Shown here: in pieces, positions 1-8,016 of the stretch | How positions within the stretch are numbered: position 1 is the first letter of the stretch | Layout: each line of letters opens with the position of its first letter | Origin: Chlorobiota bacterium | GTDB lineage: Bacteria; Bacteroidota; Bacteroidia; Bacteroidales; F082 | DNA: 19,899 nucleotides | Assembly: GCA_030619415.1 (NCBI GenBank) | Contig: JAUXBM010000004.1 | Coordinates: 1-19,899, forward strand | Reading direction: 5' to 3' | Notes under the pieces: model-generated | Told to the model about the DNA's origin: nothing | Seen by the model: the letters and a program-made list of their open reading frames with translations, nothing else | Databases searched by the model: none | Program-made: the position numbers and the translations under genes

Positions 1-897
1 GGTTACGATGTGAAGGTCATTGTTGATATGAGTGAATACGATTTCTCTGATGTGGTTAATAATATCTCAGGTGAGGGAGGAATGAACCAGTTTTATTGGG
101 GCAATGGTTTTAAAATAGGTAAGCACCTGAGAGCAGGATTTGATGCTACATTAATTCTTGGTGAAGGCAGGCGAAGCAGCATGGTTTATTTCCCTGATTC
201 GTTGCTAATATTTGGCGTTAAAGCCTTAACCAAAACAAGGTCAGGCGATTTTATATTTGACTATGGTCTTCAATACGACATTCCGTTTAAAGATGGCAAA
301 ATGTTGACGCTTGGTCTTGTATACTCCAATACCTTTTATATAAATGCCAAACGAGAAGCAGTGTCGTATACGCTTCTGGGCGGTTTTGACGATGCTGTTG
401 AAAACCCAATCGACACCATTTTCCATCAGGCCGAAACGAAGGGGCTTATTATTTTGCCTGACCATATCGGTTTTGGATTTATGTATAGAAATTCAAATTC
501 CTGGTTAATTGGCGCTGATTTTGAATGGCAAAATTGGTCGAAGTTTGAATCATTCGGCCACTCAGATTCGCTGGATGATGCGTGGCGTATTGCCCTTGGG
601 GGTCAGTACACACCCAAACATACAAGCATCTCCTCTTTATTCTCACGCATGTCGTACCGTCTCGGTTTTCGTTATACAAACTCTTATTTAAGCTTATTAG
701 GACATCCAATTGATGAGTATGGCATAAGTTTTGGATTTGCTTTCCCAATGAAGAAATCAAGAACAGGCATTGACCTGGCATTTGAATATGGACAGCGTGG
801 AACAACAAAAGATAATTTAATACAGGAAAATTTCTTTAATATTTCATTAGGAGTGTCTATCTTTGAAAGTTGGTTCCACAAACGGAGATATAGATAA
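1..897 (+). CDS. Outer membrane protein, OmpP1/FadL-like (5'-truncated by window edge)
   Basis: The frame is open to the first base of the window (G-Y-D-V-K precede the GTG at position 10), so the true start and signal peptide lie outside. About 298 residues are visible. They show alternating polar/aromatic beta-strand patterning and a G-x-G-G-M-N-Q-F-Y-W-G-N-G-F-type segment near the start of the visible part, as in Bacteroidota porins annotated as outer membrane protein transport protein or long-chain fatty acid transporter-like. By family it is a monomeric beta-barrel in the outer membrane. The substrate cannot be told. It is followed after 18 bp by the TPR gene, and this OMP-TPR-LptC order is, as I recall, common in Bacteroidota. 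The C-terminus (F-H-K-R-R-Y-R) lacks the usual terminal aromatic residue. The barrel class is fairly sure, the FadL assignment less so. Confidence 0.72.
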   Translation, partial: GYDVKVIVDMSEYDFSDVVNNISGEGGMNQFYWGNGFKIGKHLRAGFDATLILGEGRRSSMVYFPDSLLIFGVKALTKTRSGDFIFDYGLQYDIPFKDGKMLTLGLVYSNTFYINAKREAVSYTLLGGFDDAVENPIDTIFHQAETKGLIILPDHIGFGFMYRNSNSWLIGADFEWQNWSKFESFGHSDSLDDAWRIALGGQYTPKHTSISSLFSRMSYRLGFRYTNSYLSLLGHPIDEYGISFGFAFPMKKSRTGIDLAFEYGQRGTTKDNLIQENFFNISLGVSIFESWFHKRRYR

Positions 898-915
898 TAT
901 AACATAAATCACAAA

Positions 916-2313
916 ATGATGAAAGTAAAATCATTAATTTTCATGCTAAGTTTAATTTTCAGCCTGCAAGCTTTAGCAGATGAGCCGGTTAAACCAAACA
1001 AACCACAAAGCACTGAGCCTAAGTATGGAACAGACAGTGTAGCCTGTGTTCAGAATCTTTCATTGTATCGCGAATCATATAAACAATGGAAGGCGAGCAA
1101 GTACAAAAGTCCAGCCGTTTCGCACGCAATGGAAAATTGGCACTGGGTATTTGCCAACTGCCCACGGTCGACTGAAAACCTGTACATTGATGGTGTAAAA
1201 ATGACGAATTATTATATCAAGAAGGCTAAAGACGATGCACGGAAAGAAAAATTGATTGATTCATTAATGCTGATTTATGATTATAGGATTAAATACTTCC
1301 CCAACCACTATAAAACTAAAAAACCCCAGGTTGGAAAAATTTTAGGATACAAAGGCGTTGACCTGTATAAACTCAGGCCTCAGGAGTATATCCAATCACA
1401 CGACATCCTGAAGGAATCAATTGAACTCGACAAAGAAAATGCAAAAGGTCCGGTATATGTTTACTATTTCAGGGGTGTAACTAAAATGGCCATGAAAGGC
1501 GATACAGATACTGCCGCCGTTGTGGATGCTTATGATGTGATTAGTGGATATCTCGAATCGAATATTATTAAGTACAAAAAAGCGGGTAAAGACAAAAAAG
1601 TTCAGGAATACGAAAACATATTGGGGAACATTGAGAGTACATTTGAACCGTTTGCCCAGTGCCCTGATTTGGTCAGGATTTATCAGCAGAAATTTGACCA
1701 CGATCCCGAAGATGCAAACCTTGTAAAGAAAATTGTCAAGTTGCTCGACAAAAAGAAATGCTACGAAGACCCACTTTATTTTGAAGCGACGGTAAGCCTT
1801 TACGATCTTGAGCCTTCACCAGAGTCGGCTTACCTGATTGGTAAAATGTTACTCAAACAAAAACGCTATGTTAATGCAATTCCCTATATGGAGGACGCTA
1901 CGCAAATGGATGACCAGGAGAAAGTGGATGATGCCTTCATTTTCCTGGCTGAAATATACCGTGCATTAGACAATTTCCCGAAAGCAAGACAAATGGCACT
2001 TAAAGCTTCTAAGCAGAACCCTATATGGGGAGAGCCTTATCTTTTTATTGGCGATTTATACGCGATGAGCGCGAAAAAGTGTGGCGACAACGACCTGACC
2101 AGGAAAGTGGCTTATTGGGCTGCCATTGATAAATATAACAAAGCCAAAAGAGTAGATCCTGAATTGACCGATTTAGCCAACAAACGGATCCGCACTTATT
2201 CGGCTTACTTTCCTCAGACTGAAGTGATTTTCTTTTATAATTTAACCGAAGGGGAATCATATGAGGTTGGTTGCTGGATTAATGAAACAACCAAGGTTAG
2301 GGCGGCTAAATAG
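916..2313 (+). CDS. Secreted tetratricopeptide-repeat protein
   Basis: This 465-residue protein has a clear Sec signal peptide (M-M-K-V-K then a hydrophobic core, likely cleaved after A-L-A near residue 21). Helical repeats fill the rest. The clearest TPR-like units are around residues 300-415, with segments such as A-Y-L-I-G-K-M-L-L-K-Q-K-R-Y and F-L-A-E-I-Y-R-A-L-D-N-F-P-K-A. The last ~30 residues (a V-I-F-F-Y-N-L-T-E-G segment, then G-C-W-I-N-E-T-T) look like a conserved non-TPR tail. It is probably periplasmic and acts as a protein-interaction scaffold. Its position between an outer membrane barrel gene and the LptC-like gene (17 bp before the latter) suggests a role in envelope assembly, but that is inference from context. 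The ATG at 916 is followed by a second ATG; either could be used. Confidence 0.8.
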   Translation: MMKVKSLIFMLSLIFSLQALADEPVKPNKPQSTEPKYGTDSVACVQNLSLYRESYKQWKASKYKSPAVSHAMENWHWVFANCPRSTENLYIDGVKMTNYYIKKAKDDARKEKLIDSLMLIYDYRIKYFPNHYKTKKPQVGKILGYKGVDLYKLRPQEYIQSHDILKESIELDKENAKGPVYVYYFRGVTKMAMKGDTDTAAVVDAYDVISGYLESNIIKYKKAGKDKKVQEYENILGNIESTFEPFAQCPDLVRIYQQKFDHDPEDANLVKKIVKLLDKKKCYEDPLYFEATVSLYDLEPSPESAYLIGKMLLKQKRYVNAIPYMEDATQMDDQEKVDDAFIFLAEIYRALDNFPKARQMALKASKQNPIWGEPYLFIGDLYAMSAKKCGDNDLTRKVAYWAAIDKYNKAKRVDPELTDLANKRIRTYSAYFPQTEVIFFYNLTEGESYEVGCWINETTKVRAAK

Positions 2314-2330
2314 CGCTTATCTCCTGAAAA

Positions 2331-2894
2331 ATGATTAAAACACTCATATTGGGCACCCTCGCAACTTTGATTGTGGCGGTGCTTTTTTCGTGTGAAAACT
2401 CGATGACTGTAATTCAGGAAATCACAAAACAAGACTCCTTACCTGTTGTAACTGCTTACGATATCGAATATACACGGACTGATTCCGGTTACAAACAAGT
2501 GGTTTTAAAAAGTGTTTTAATGGAACGTTTTGATGGGAAAGACCCTTATTCGGTTTTTCCGGAAGGATTCGAAGTTTCTTTTCATGATACAAGCGGAAAA
2601 GCGACCTCTTCAATAAAAGCCAATTATGGAATACGCTACGAGAAACGCAAATTTTTGCGTGCACGCAATAACGTAGTGGTTATTAACTTTGACACCGATG
2701 AACAACTGGAGACCGAAAACCTCGTCTGGGACCAGAAAAAGAAAATAATATATTCGAATACTTTCGTGAAAATATCTTCTCCTGATAAAGTTGTTTATGG
2801 CGATAGCATGCATGCAACCGAAACATTCAGCGAACGGGAAATATTTAATTTCAGGGGGGTTCTGGAAGTTGAAGAGGACAGCATTTCCGATTAA
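2331..2894 (+). CDS. lptC: LPS export protein LptC-like lipoprotein
   Basis: The 187-residue product starts with a hydrophobic stretch ending in the lipobox-like V-L-F-S-C (Cys about residue 21), so it is likely a lipoprotein facing the periplasm. The body is beta-rich and matches the LptC/OstA-like jellyroll pattern seen in Bacteroidota: the segments A-Y-D-I-E-Y-T-R-T-D-S-G, Y-S-V-F-P-E-G-F-E-V-S-F, K-A-N-Y-G-I-R-Y and L-V-W-D-Q-K-K-K-I-I-Y-S-N are typical. LptC links the LptB2FG ATPase in the inner membrane to the LptA bridge that carries lipopolysaccharide to the outer membrane. Unlike E. coli LptC, which has an N-terminal transmembrane anchor, this form appears lipid-anchored. It lies 17 bp after the TPR gene and is probably cotranscribed with it. 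Confidence 0.82.
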   Translation: MIKTLILGTLATLIVAVLFSCENSMTVIQEITKQDSLPVVTAYDIEYTRTDSGYKQVVLKSVLMERFDGKDPYSVFPEGFEVSFHDTSGKATSSIKANYGIRYEKRKFLRARNNVVVINFDTDEQLETENLVWDQKKKIIYSNTFVKISSPDKVVYGDSMHATETFSEREIFNFRGVLEVEEDSISD

Positions 2895-2908
2895 ATTTAG
2901 GCCATATA

Positions 2909-2989
2909 ATGAACAACATTTTACATATTTTTTCTAACAAATTTCTTTTTGGTGGTATTTCTGATTTTATCTTAACCCATTTATTGTGA
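2909..2989 (+). other. Possible 26-codon leader ORF overlapping the next gene's start
   Basis: ATG at 2909 opens a 26-residue hydrophobic, Phe/Ile/Leu-rich peptide ending L-T-H-L-L. Its TGA stop overlaps the GTG start of the following gene (GTGA, 2986-2989). The arrangement would allow translational coupling. It may also be chance, because the region is AT-rich and no homologue is known to me. Confidence 0.18.
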
Positions 2990-4254
2990 GCACCTCCGGG
3001 CTGATTATCATCATTATGGTTTTGCTTTCCGGGTTTTTTTCGGGGATGGAAATTGCCTTTGTTAGCGCCAACAGGCTGAAGCAGGAACTCGATTTGAAAA
3101 AGAATATTTTGTCGGCACGGATTTTAGCCGTCTTCTATAAAAACCCCTCCAGGTTTATCGGGGCCCTTTTGCTCGGCAACAATATCGCACTGGTAATTTA
3201 TGGTATTACCATGGCTATCATTTTAAAACCGTTATTAATTGGGCTGCTGCCTGATGGTTATGCTACTGAATTTATCATTTTACTTTCGCAGACCATTCTA
3301 TCAACCATCATCATTTTGGTTACGGCAGAGTTTATTCCCAAAGTGCTTTTTAGGATCAACGCAAATTCAATCCTCAAATTTTTTGCTTTGCCCGTCTGGC
3401 TATTCTATTTCATTTTTTATCCATTGATTTTACTTTACATCGGCTTTGCAGAAATTTTACTCAAAAAGATTTTTAAAGTACAGCTGGCTTCCTCCTCCTA
3501 TAATTTTAGTTCAATCGATTTAGAGGAATATGTCAAAGAATACCTGCCTGATGAGGAGAAAAAAGATGAATTCCCCCAGGAAATGCAAATGATACAAAAT
3601 GCGATGGGTTTCAAGAATATTAAATTGCGTGATTGCCTTGTACCCAGAACCGAAATTGTTGCAATTGATAAAAAAAACAACATCCAGACTTACCGGGAAT
3701 TATTTATTAAAACCGGCCATTCTAAATTAATGATCTACGAAGAAAACATCGATAAACTAATCGGTTATGTTCATGCTTATGATATGTTCAGTAAACCATC
3801 CGGCATTGATAAAATAATAAGAAAAGCAGATGTATTTCCCGAAACAATGGCTGCCAACCAGGTGCTGAATAATTTCATTAAAAACCACAAAAGTGTGGCA
3901 GTTGTAGTTGATGAGTTTGGTGGAACTTCGGGAATTGTGACCATGGAAGACATTATTGAAGAGATTTTTGGTGAGATTGAGGACGAATATGACACGGAAC
4001 AAACAGTTGATAAACAGGTTTCTGACAACGAATACATTTTTTCGAGCAGGCTCGAAATAGATTATCTCAACGAAAAGTACAAACTAAACATCCCTGTTTC
4101 TGACGAATACGAAACCTTGGCCGGATTTATTTTACATCATCACGAAAGCATCCCTTCTGCCGGCGAAAAAATTGAAGCCTATCCGTTCCGTTTTACAGTT
4201 TTAAAATCAAGCGGGAACAAAATCGATGAAGTAAAATTACAGGTGGCTGGGTAA
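2986..4254 (+). CDS. CNNM/CorC (HlyC)-type membrane protein with CBS pair
   Basis: The product has 422 residues. Residues 1-185 are the DUF21/CNNM membrane domain with the hallmark F-F-S-G-M-E-I-A-F-V-S-A-N-R near residue 20 and several hydrophobic segments. Residues ~205-335 form a CBS pair, including L-R-D-C-L-V-P-R-T-E-I-V-A-I-D and the diagnostic V-V-V-D-E-F-G-G-T-S-G-I-V-T-M-E-D. A CorC_HlyC domain follows to the C-terminus. Family members are linked to Mg2+/Co2+ homeostasis; the old name hemolysin is not informative. GldE of gliding Bacteroidota belongs to the same family, but no gldD is seen beside this gene. The start is the GTG at 2986: an in-frame TGA sits 24 bases upstream and no ATG lies between. 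It follows the LptC-like gene by 91 bp. Confidence 0.88.
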   Translation: MSTSGLIIIIMVLLSGFFSGMEIAFVSANRLKQELDLKKNILSARILAVFYKNPSRFIGALLLGNNIALVIYGITMAIILKPLLIGLLPDGYATEFIILLSQTILSTIIILVTAEFIPKVLFRINANSILKFFALPVWLFYFIFYPLILLYIGFAEILLKKIFKVQLASSSYNFSSIDLEEYVKEYLPDEEKKDEFPQEMQMIQNAMGFKNIKLRDCLVPRTEIVAIDKKNNIQTYRELFIKTGHSKLMIYEENIDKLIGYVHAYDMFSKPSGIDKIIRKADVFPETMAANQVLNNFIKNHKSVAVVVDEFGGTSGIVTMEDIIEEIFGEIEDEYDTEQTVDKQVSDNEYIFSSRLEIDYLNEKYKLNIPVSDEYETLAGFILHHHESIPSAGEKIEAYPFRFTVLKSSGNKIDEVKLQVAG

Positions 4255-4530
4255 ATATCCACCCACATAGCGTGTAGATTTCAAATTGAAATACATTTTG
4301 CTTACACTTTAGTAATCAGCGCAGATAGATAACAAGTAATTATTGACCCCATTTTTTCGAAAACACAATTCGAACCTTTCAGAATAAGCGGAGTAAAATT
4401 ACGTATTGCTCTTATTTCCTGGTGTTTACAAGTGTGTTATTTGGACAAAATTCAATTTAGAATTTTTTTTTCATACTTTGGAAGACATTTGTACATTTGC
4501 ACCTCGATTTTTGACAATAAAATATAAGAA
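4255..4530 (+). other. Intergenic region before the prolyl isomerase gene
   Basis: No gene is seen in these 276 bases. They hold a perfect 7-bp inverted repeat (ATTTCAA at 4278-4284, TTGAAAT at 4286-4292, one-base spacer) with no T-run after it, an AT-rich stretch, and the -7-like element described separately at 4492. Confidence 0.4.
4492..4499 (+). promoter_or_regulatory. Bacteroidota-type -7 element (TACATTTG) for the ppiD-like gene
   Basis: TACATTTG matches the TAnnTTTG consensus of the primary sigma factor of Bacteroidota. It lies 32 bp before the ATG at 4531, predicting a leader of about 25 nt. A convincing -33 TTTG at the usual distance is not seen (an 8-T tract lies upstream at 4463-4471), so this rests on the -7 match and position. 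Confidence 0.5.
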
Positions 4531-6663
4531 ATGGCTGTTATAGGAAGCATTAGAAAACGTTCTTCGTTACTGGTAATTATCATCGGTGTGGCACTGGCTG
4601 CATTTGTATTGGGTGACTTTGCCAGAGGCGGACGTATGGGCAATCAGGAAGTAAATATTGGAATAGTTGAAGGTGAGGAGATCACTTATCAGGAATTCAG
4701 CTATAAATTAGATCAGAATATTCAGGCTACCAAGCAACAACAACAAAAAGAACGCCTGACACCGGACGAAACATTCAGTCTGCAAAATGAAACATGGAAC
4801 CAGATGGTTGGGAATGTTTTATTGCAGAAAGAATACGAAGCTTTAGGACTTGAAGTAACGGTTGAAGAACTTGATGACTTGATTCGTGGTGCAAATCCCC
4901 ATCAGTTGATCATCCAGTCGTTCACAAATCCGCAAACCGGAATGTTCGACAGGAATTCTGTTGATCAGTTTATCGCATCGCTCGACAGGCAATCTCCCGA
5001 GACCCAACAACAATGGATCATATTCGAAGAGTATATCAAAAACGATCGGTTAAGGATAAAATATAACACACTGATCAGCAAAGGATATCATGTGCCCGTA
5101 CTACTTGCGAAATTGGCTTACGAAAACGAAAATAACAAATCAAGCATTGAATTCATCTCACGAAAATTTGTTGATGTTAGTGATAGCCTCATTTCCCCGA
5201 CTGATGATGATTATGAACGTCAATACGAAATTCACAAAGAGCAATATAAACAGGATGCATTCAGGGTATTCGATTATGTAATTTTCAATATCGATCCTTC
5301 AGATAAAGACCTTGAAGCTGCAAGAACAGAAATGAACATCATTTACGATGAATTTCAACTGTCAGAAGATCCGGCACGTTTTGTTCTGGTCAATTCAGAT
5401 GTTAACTATGATAGTTCATGGAAAGCGGAAGGAACGCTTCCTGTCGAAATCGATTCGATCATGTTTAATAGCGAAATCGGAACGGTTGTCGAGCCATACA
5501 TTGTTAACAATACATACTACATTGCCCGTTTGATGGATATTGCGCAAAGACCCGATTCGCTAAGGGCCAGTCATATCTTGATCTCGTACCAGGGCGCAGC
5601 ACAGGCAATGCCCGAAGTATCTATTACGAAAGTGCAGGCGGAACTACTTGCAGATAGTTTAAAGAATGTGCTGGTGGCCTCTCCGGGAAGATTTGTTGAA
5701 CTTGCAAAAGTGTATTCAAACGACCCGATGGTTAGCGGAAATGATGGTGATCTTAACTGGTTTGAAGATGGCAGAATGATGCCGGAATTCAACGAAACAG
5801 TAATCAACAACAAAATAGGCAGTATCAATTTGGCTGAAACCCCTTATGGTTATCACATAATTATAGTAACCGGTAAAAAAGACCTTTCTAAGAAAGTGAG
5901 GGTTGGTATTGTTGAATCAGAAGTAATTCCAAGCAACGAAACTTACCAGCATTTATATGCCCAGGCAAGTAAACTTGCCTCCGAAAGCAGATCGGTAGAA
6001 GATTTTGATGCTGCTGTTAACGAGGAAGGTTTTAACAAACGCACATCGAATAATATAAAAGAAATCAATAACCGGATTACCGGTCTTAACAGTCCACGCC
6101 AGATTATCCGTTGGGCATTTGGTAGAAATCTACAAGTGGGAGAAGTTGAGGTTGGTGATGTGTCTAATGTATTTGATTTAGATGGTCAATTTGTAGTTGC
6201 TGTTCTTACTAAAAAAGCAGAAGAAGGTTATCCCCAGATGGATGAGGTTAAAAAAAGGCTCAAGAATTTCGTAAACAACGATCTGAAAGGAAAATTGATT
6301 GTTGAAGAAATGAATGGTATGGATGACGATTTCGACAAATTGACCGAAGCCGGTTTCAATAAATCTGATATGGCGTCTATTACCTTTGATTCGAGAAACA
6401 TCATCGGTTTTGGTACAGAAAGCGAAGTGATCGGAACCATATTTGGTAAAATGGAAGGCGATCAATTTGGACCCGTAGTTGGTAAAGGCGGGGTATTTCT
6501 TGTTAAAGTTGGCAACACTACTTTAGCCAGCGAACAAGCCAGTTACCTGACGACAATTAATAAATTACAAAAAGCTTACGAAACGAGGGTAGGCCAGGGA
6601 TTTGCTTTCAAAGCACTTGAAAACACTTCAGATATCGAAGACAATAGAATTTCGTTTTATTAA
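4531..6663 (+). CDS. ppiD: PpiD/SurA-like membrane-anchored peptidyl-prolyl isomerase
   Basis: This is a 710-residue protein. A short basic N-terminus and one transmembrane helix (about residues 12-30, L-L-V-I-I-I-G-V-A-L-A-A-F-V-L) are followed by a SurA_N-type chaperone region. A parvulin (PPIC-type) rotamase domain at about residues 342-450 begins L-R-A-S-H-I-L-I-S-Y and includes F-V-E-L-A-K-V-Y-S-N-D-P, G-D-L-N-W-F and Y-G-Y-H-I-I-I-V-T. A long C-terminal region follows. By family the protein is anchored in the inner membrane and helps fold envelope proteins leaving the Sec translocon. Length and order fit Bacteroidota proteins usually annotated as peptidylprolyl isomerase. It closes the envelope gene block but has its own promoter element and a terminator. 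The symbol is by analogy: one parvulin domain with an N-terminal anchor. Confidence 0.88.
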   Translation: MAVIGSIRKRSSLLVIIIGVALAAFVLGDFARGGRMGNQEVNIGIVEGEEITYQEFSYKLDQNIQATKQQQQKERLTPDETFSLQNETWNQMVGNVLLQKEYEALGLEVTVEELDDLIRGANPHQLIIQSFTNPQTGMFDRNSVDQFIASLDRQSPETQQQWIIFEEYIKNDRLRIKYNTLISKGYHVPVLLAKLAYENENNKSSIEFISRKFVDVSDSLISPTDDDYERQYEIHKEQYKQDAFRVFDYVIFNIDPSDKDLEAARTEMNIIYDEFQLSEDPARFVLVNSDVNYDSSWKAEGTLPVEIDSIMFNSEIGTVVEPYIVNNTYYIARLMDIAQRPDSLRASHILISYQGAAQAMPEVSITKVQAELLADSLKNVLVASPGRFVELAKVYSNDPMVSGNDGDLNWFEDGRMMPEFNETVINNKIGSINLAETPYGYHIIIVTGKKDLSKKVRVGIVESEVIPSNETYQHLYAQASKLASESRSVEDFDAAVNEEGFNKRTSNNIKEINNRITGLNSPRQIIRWAFGRNLQVGEVEVGDVSNVFDLDGQFVVAVLTKKAEEGYPQMDEVKKRLKNFVNNDLKGKLIVEEMNGMDDDFDKLTEAGFNKSDMASITFDSRNIIGFGTESEVIGTIFGKMEGDQFGPVVGKGGVFLVKVGNTTLASEQASYLTTINKLQKAYETRVGQGFAFKALENTSDIEDNRISFY

Positions 6664-6684
6664 TCTTTCGTATTAAAAAAGTCT

Positions 6685-6719
6685 AAGGCATCTGTGATGA
6701 AAACGCAGATGCCTTTTTT
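6685..6719 (+). terminator. Intrinsic terminator between convergent ppiD-like gene and rodA
   Basis: A perfect 10-bp stem (AAGGCATCTG at 6685-6694, CAGATGCCTT at 6706-6715) closes an 11-nt loop and runs into TTTTTT on the plus strand. An A-run at 6675-6680 could give the minus-strand transcript a weaker U-run, so the element may also serve rodA, whose stop codon is at 6722-6724. Confidence 0.9.
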
Positions 6720-6721
6720 GT

Positions 6722-7981
6722 TTACAAGATATTCAGCCTGTCCGCATCTTGTTTGATAAAGATAAAAAGCAGTATTGTAAACGCCCACAAAGAAGATCCT
6801 CCGTAACTAAAGAAAGGGAGCGGTATCCCCACAACCGGAGCCAGGCCGATGGTCATACCAATATTTACGGCAAAATGAAAGAACAATATCGAAGCAACTC
6901 CATACCCATAAATCCTGCTAAATACTGATCGTTGACGCTCGGCCAGCCATATGAGCCGAATGAGCAATGTTAGAAAAATAAGGACCACGGCCGACACGCC
7001 AAAAAAGCCCCACTCCTCACCCACAGTGCAAAAAATGAAATCGGTATCCTGTTCAGGAACAAACTGGTACCGTGTTAGCATTCCTTCCCGGAAACCCTTC
7101 CCGGAAAGGCCACCTGACCCAATTGCAATCATCGATTGATTTACATTATAGCCGGCACCTTTTAGGTCTTTCTCAATACCCAGTAAAACATTTATGCGTT
7201 TCTTCTGATGGGATTCTAATACATTTTCAAAGGCATAGTTTACACTGAAAACAAATGCTGCTGAAAGAATAACTGAAACAACAATCCCCTTCCAATGCTT
7301 TCGGGTACTTTTAAAAAGGATCACAATCAACACCACAATACCCAAAATAACACCGACTACAACAAGCTCCGAAAATAACAAGGTCACGATAAAAAGGAGC
7401 GCCATCACAAGCCCAATAATAATGATCGTTCCGGATAAGCCCTCGCGAAATAAAACAATGATAAAGGCCGAGTAAACCAATGCTGATCCAGTATCGTTTT
7501 GTAGCAAAATAAGCAATGCCGGAAAGATGATGATTGCAGATGCTACAATCCTTGTCCGCATCCGCTGCATATTTGTATCCAGCATACTCAGGTATCTGGC
7601 AAGTGCCAGGGCCGTGGCAAATTTTGCAAATTCAGACGGTTGAATGGCGAAGCTGCCAATCTGAAACCACGATCTTGATCCTGCCACGGTTTTCCCAAAC
7701 AGCAAAACAGCCACCAGCAAAGCAATCATCAGCAGATAAATAAAAAAGGAGAATCCTGAAAAGAATTTTGCATCTATAATTAGAATGACAATGGCTAAAA
7801 CCACAGCCATTCCAATCCACAACATTTGCTTTCCGTAACGTTCAGACAAGTCGAAAATACTGCCCGGTTCAGCGCCTGATGAAGCAGAATAAATACTAAT
7901 CCACCCCATAAATACGAGCATCGCATATAAAAGGATTGTCAACCAATCGATGCTATTCAATATTTTTTCGCGCCTTATCAA
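6722..7981 (-). CDS. rodA: Rod-shape-determining peptidoglycan glycosyltransferase RodA
   Basis: The 419-residue polytopic membrane protein is of the SEDS (FtsW/RodA/SpoVE) family. Signatures seen include I-G-S-G-G-L-S-G-K-G, P-E-Q-D-T-D-F-I-F-C-T-V-G-E-E-W-G-F-F-G and G-I-P-L-P-F-F-S-Y-G-G-S-S-L. The Asp in the E-Q-D-T-D-F segment belongs to the periplasmic loop known to be needed for lipid II polymerisation. RodA works with PBP2, and the mrdA gene is directly upstream (35 bp gap, same strand). The order mrdA-rodA supports RodA over FtsW. The start is taken as TTG at 7981: there is no in-frame ATG between an upstream TAG and this codon, and I-R-R-E-K-I-L-N-S-I-D-W-L-T is the expected cytoplasmic lead into the first helix. 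Confidence 0.95.
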   Translation of the reverse strand: MIRREKILNSIDWLTILLYAMLVFMGWISIYSASSGAEPGSIFDLSERYGKQMLWIGMAVVLAIVILIIDAKFFSGFSFFIYLLMIALLVAVLLFGKTVAGSRSWFQIGSFAIQPSEFAKFATALALARYLSMLDTNMQRMRTRIVASAIIIFPALLILLQNDTGSALVYSAFIIVLFREGLSGTIIIIGLVMALLFIVTLLFSELVVVGVILGIVVLIVILFKSTRKHWKGIVVSVILSAAFVFSVNYAFENVLESHQKKRINVLLGIEKDLKGAGYNVNQSMIAIGSGGLSGKGFREGMLTRYQFVPEQDTDFIFCTVGEEWGFFGVSAVVLIFLTLLIRLIWLAERQRSVFSRIYGYGVASILFFHFAVNIGMTIGLAPVVGIPLPFFSYGGSSLWAFTILLFIFIKQDADRLNIL

Positions 7982-8016
7982 TATTTCAAGTGGGTTTTTA
8001 AGATTCTATAATCAAT

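Noticed and set aside
4585..4602. TGGCACTGGC stretch as another sigma-54 promoter
   Set aside because: It is inside the ppiD-like coding region and no GC occurs at the required -12 spacing.
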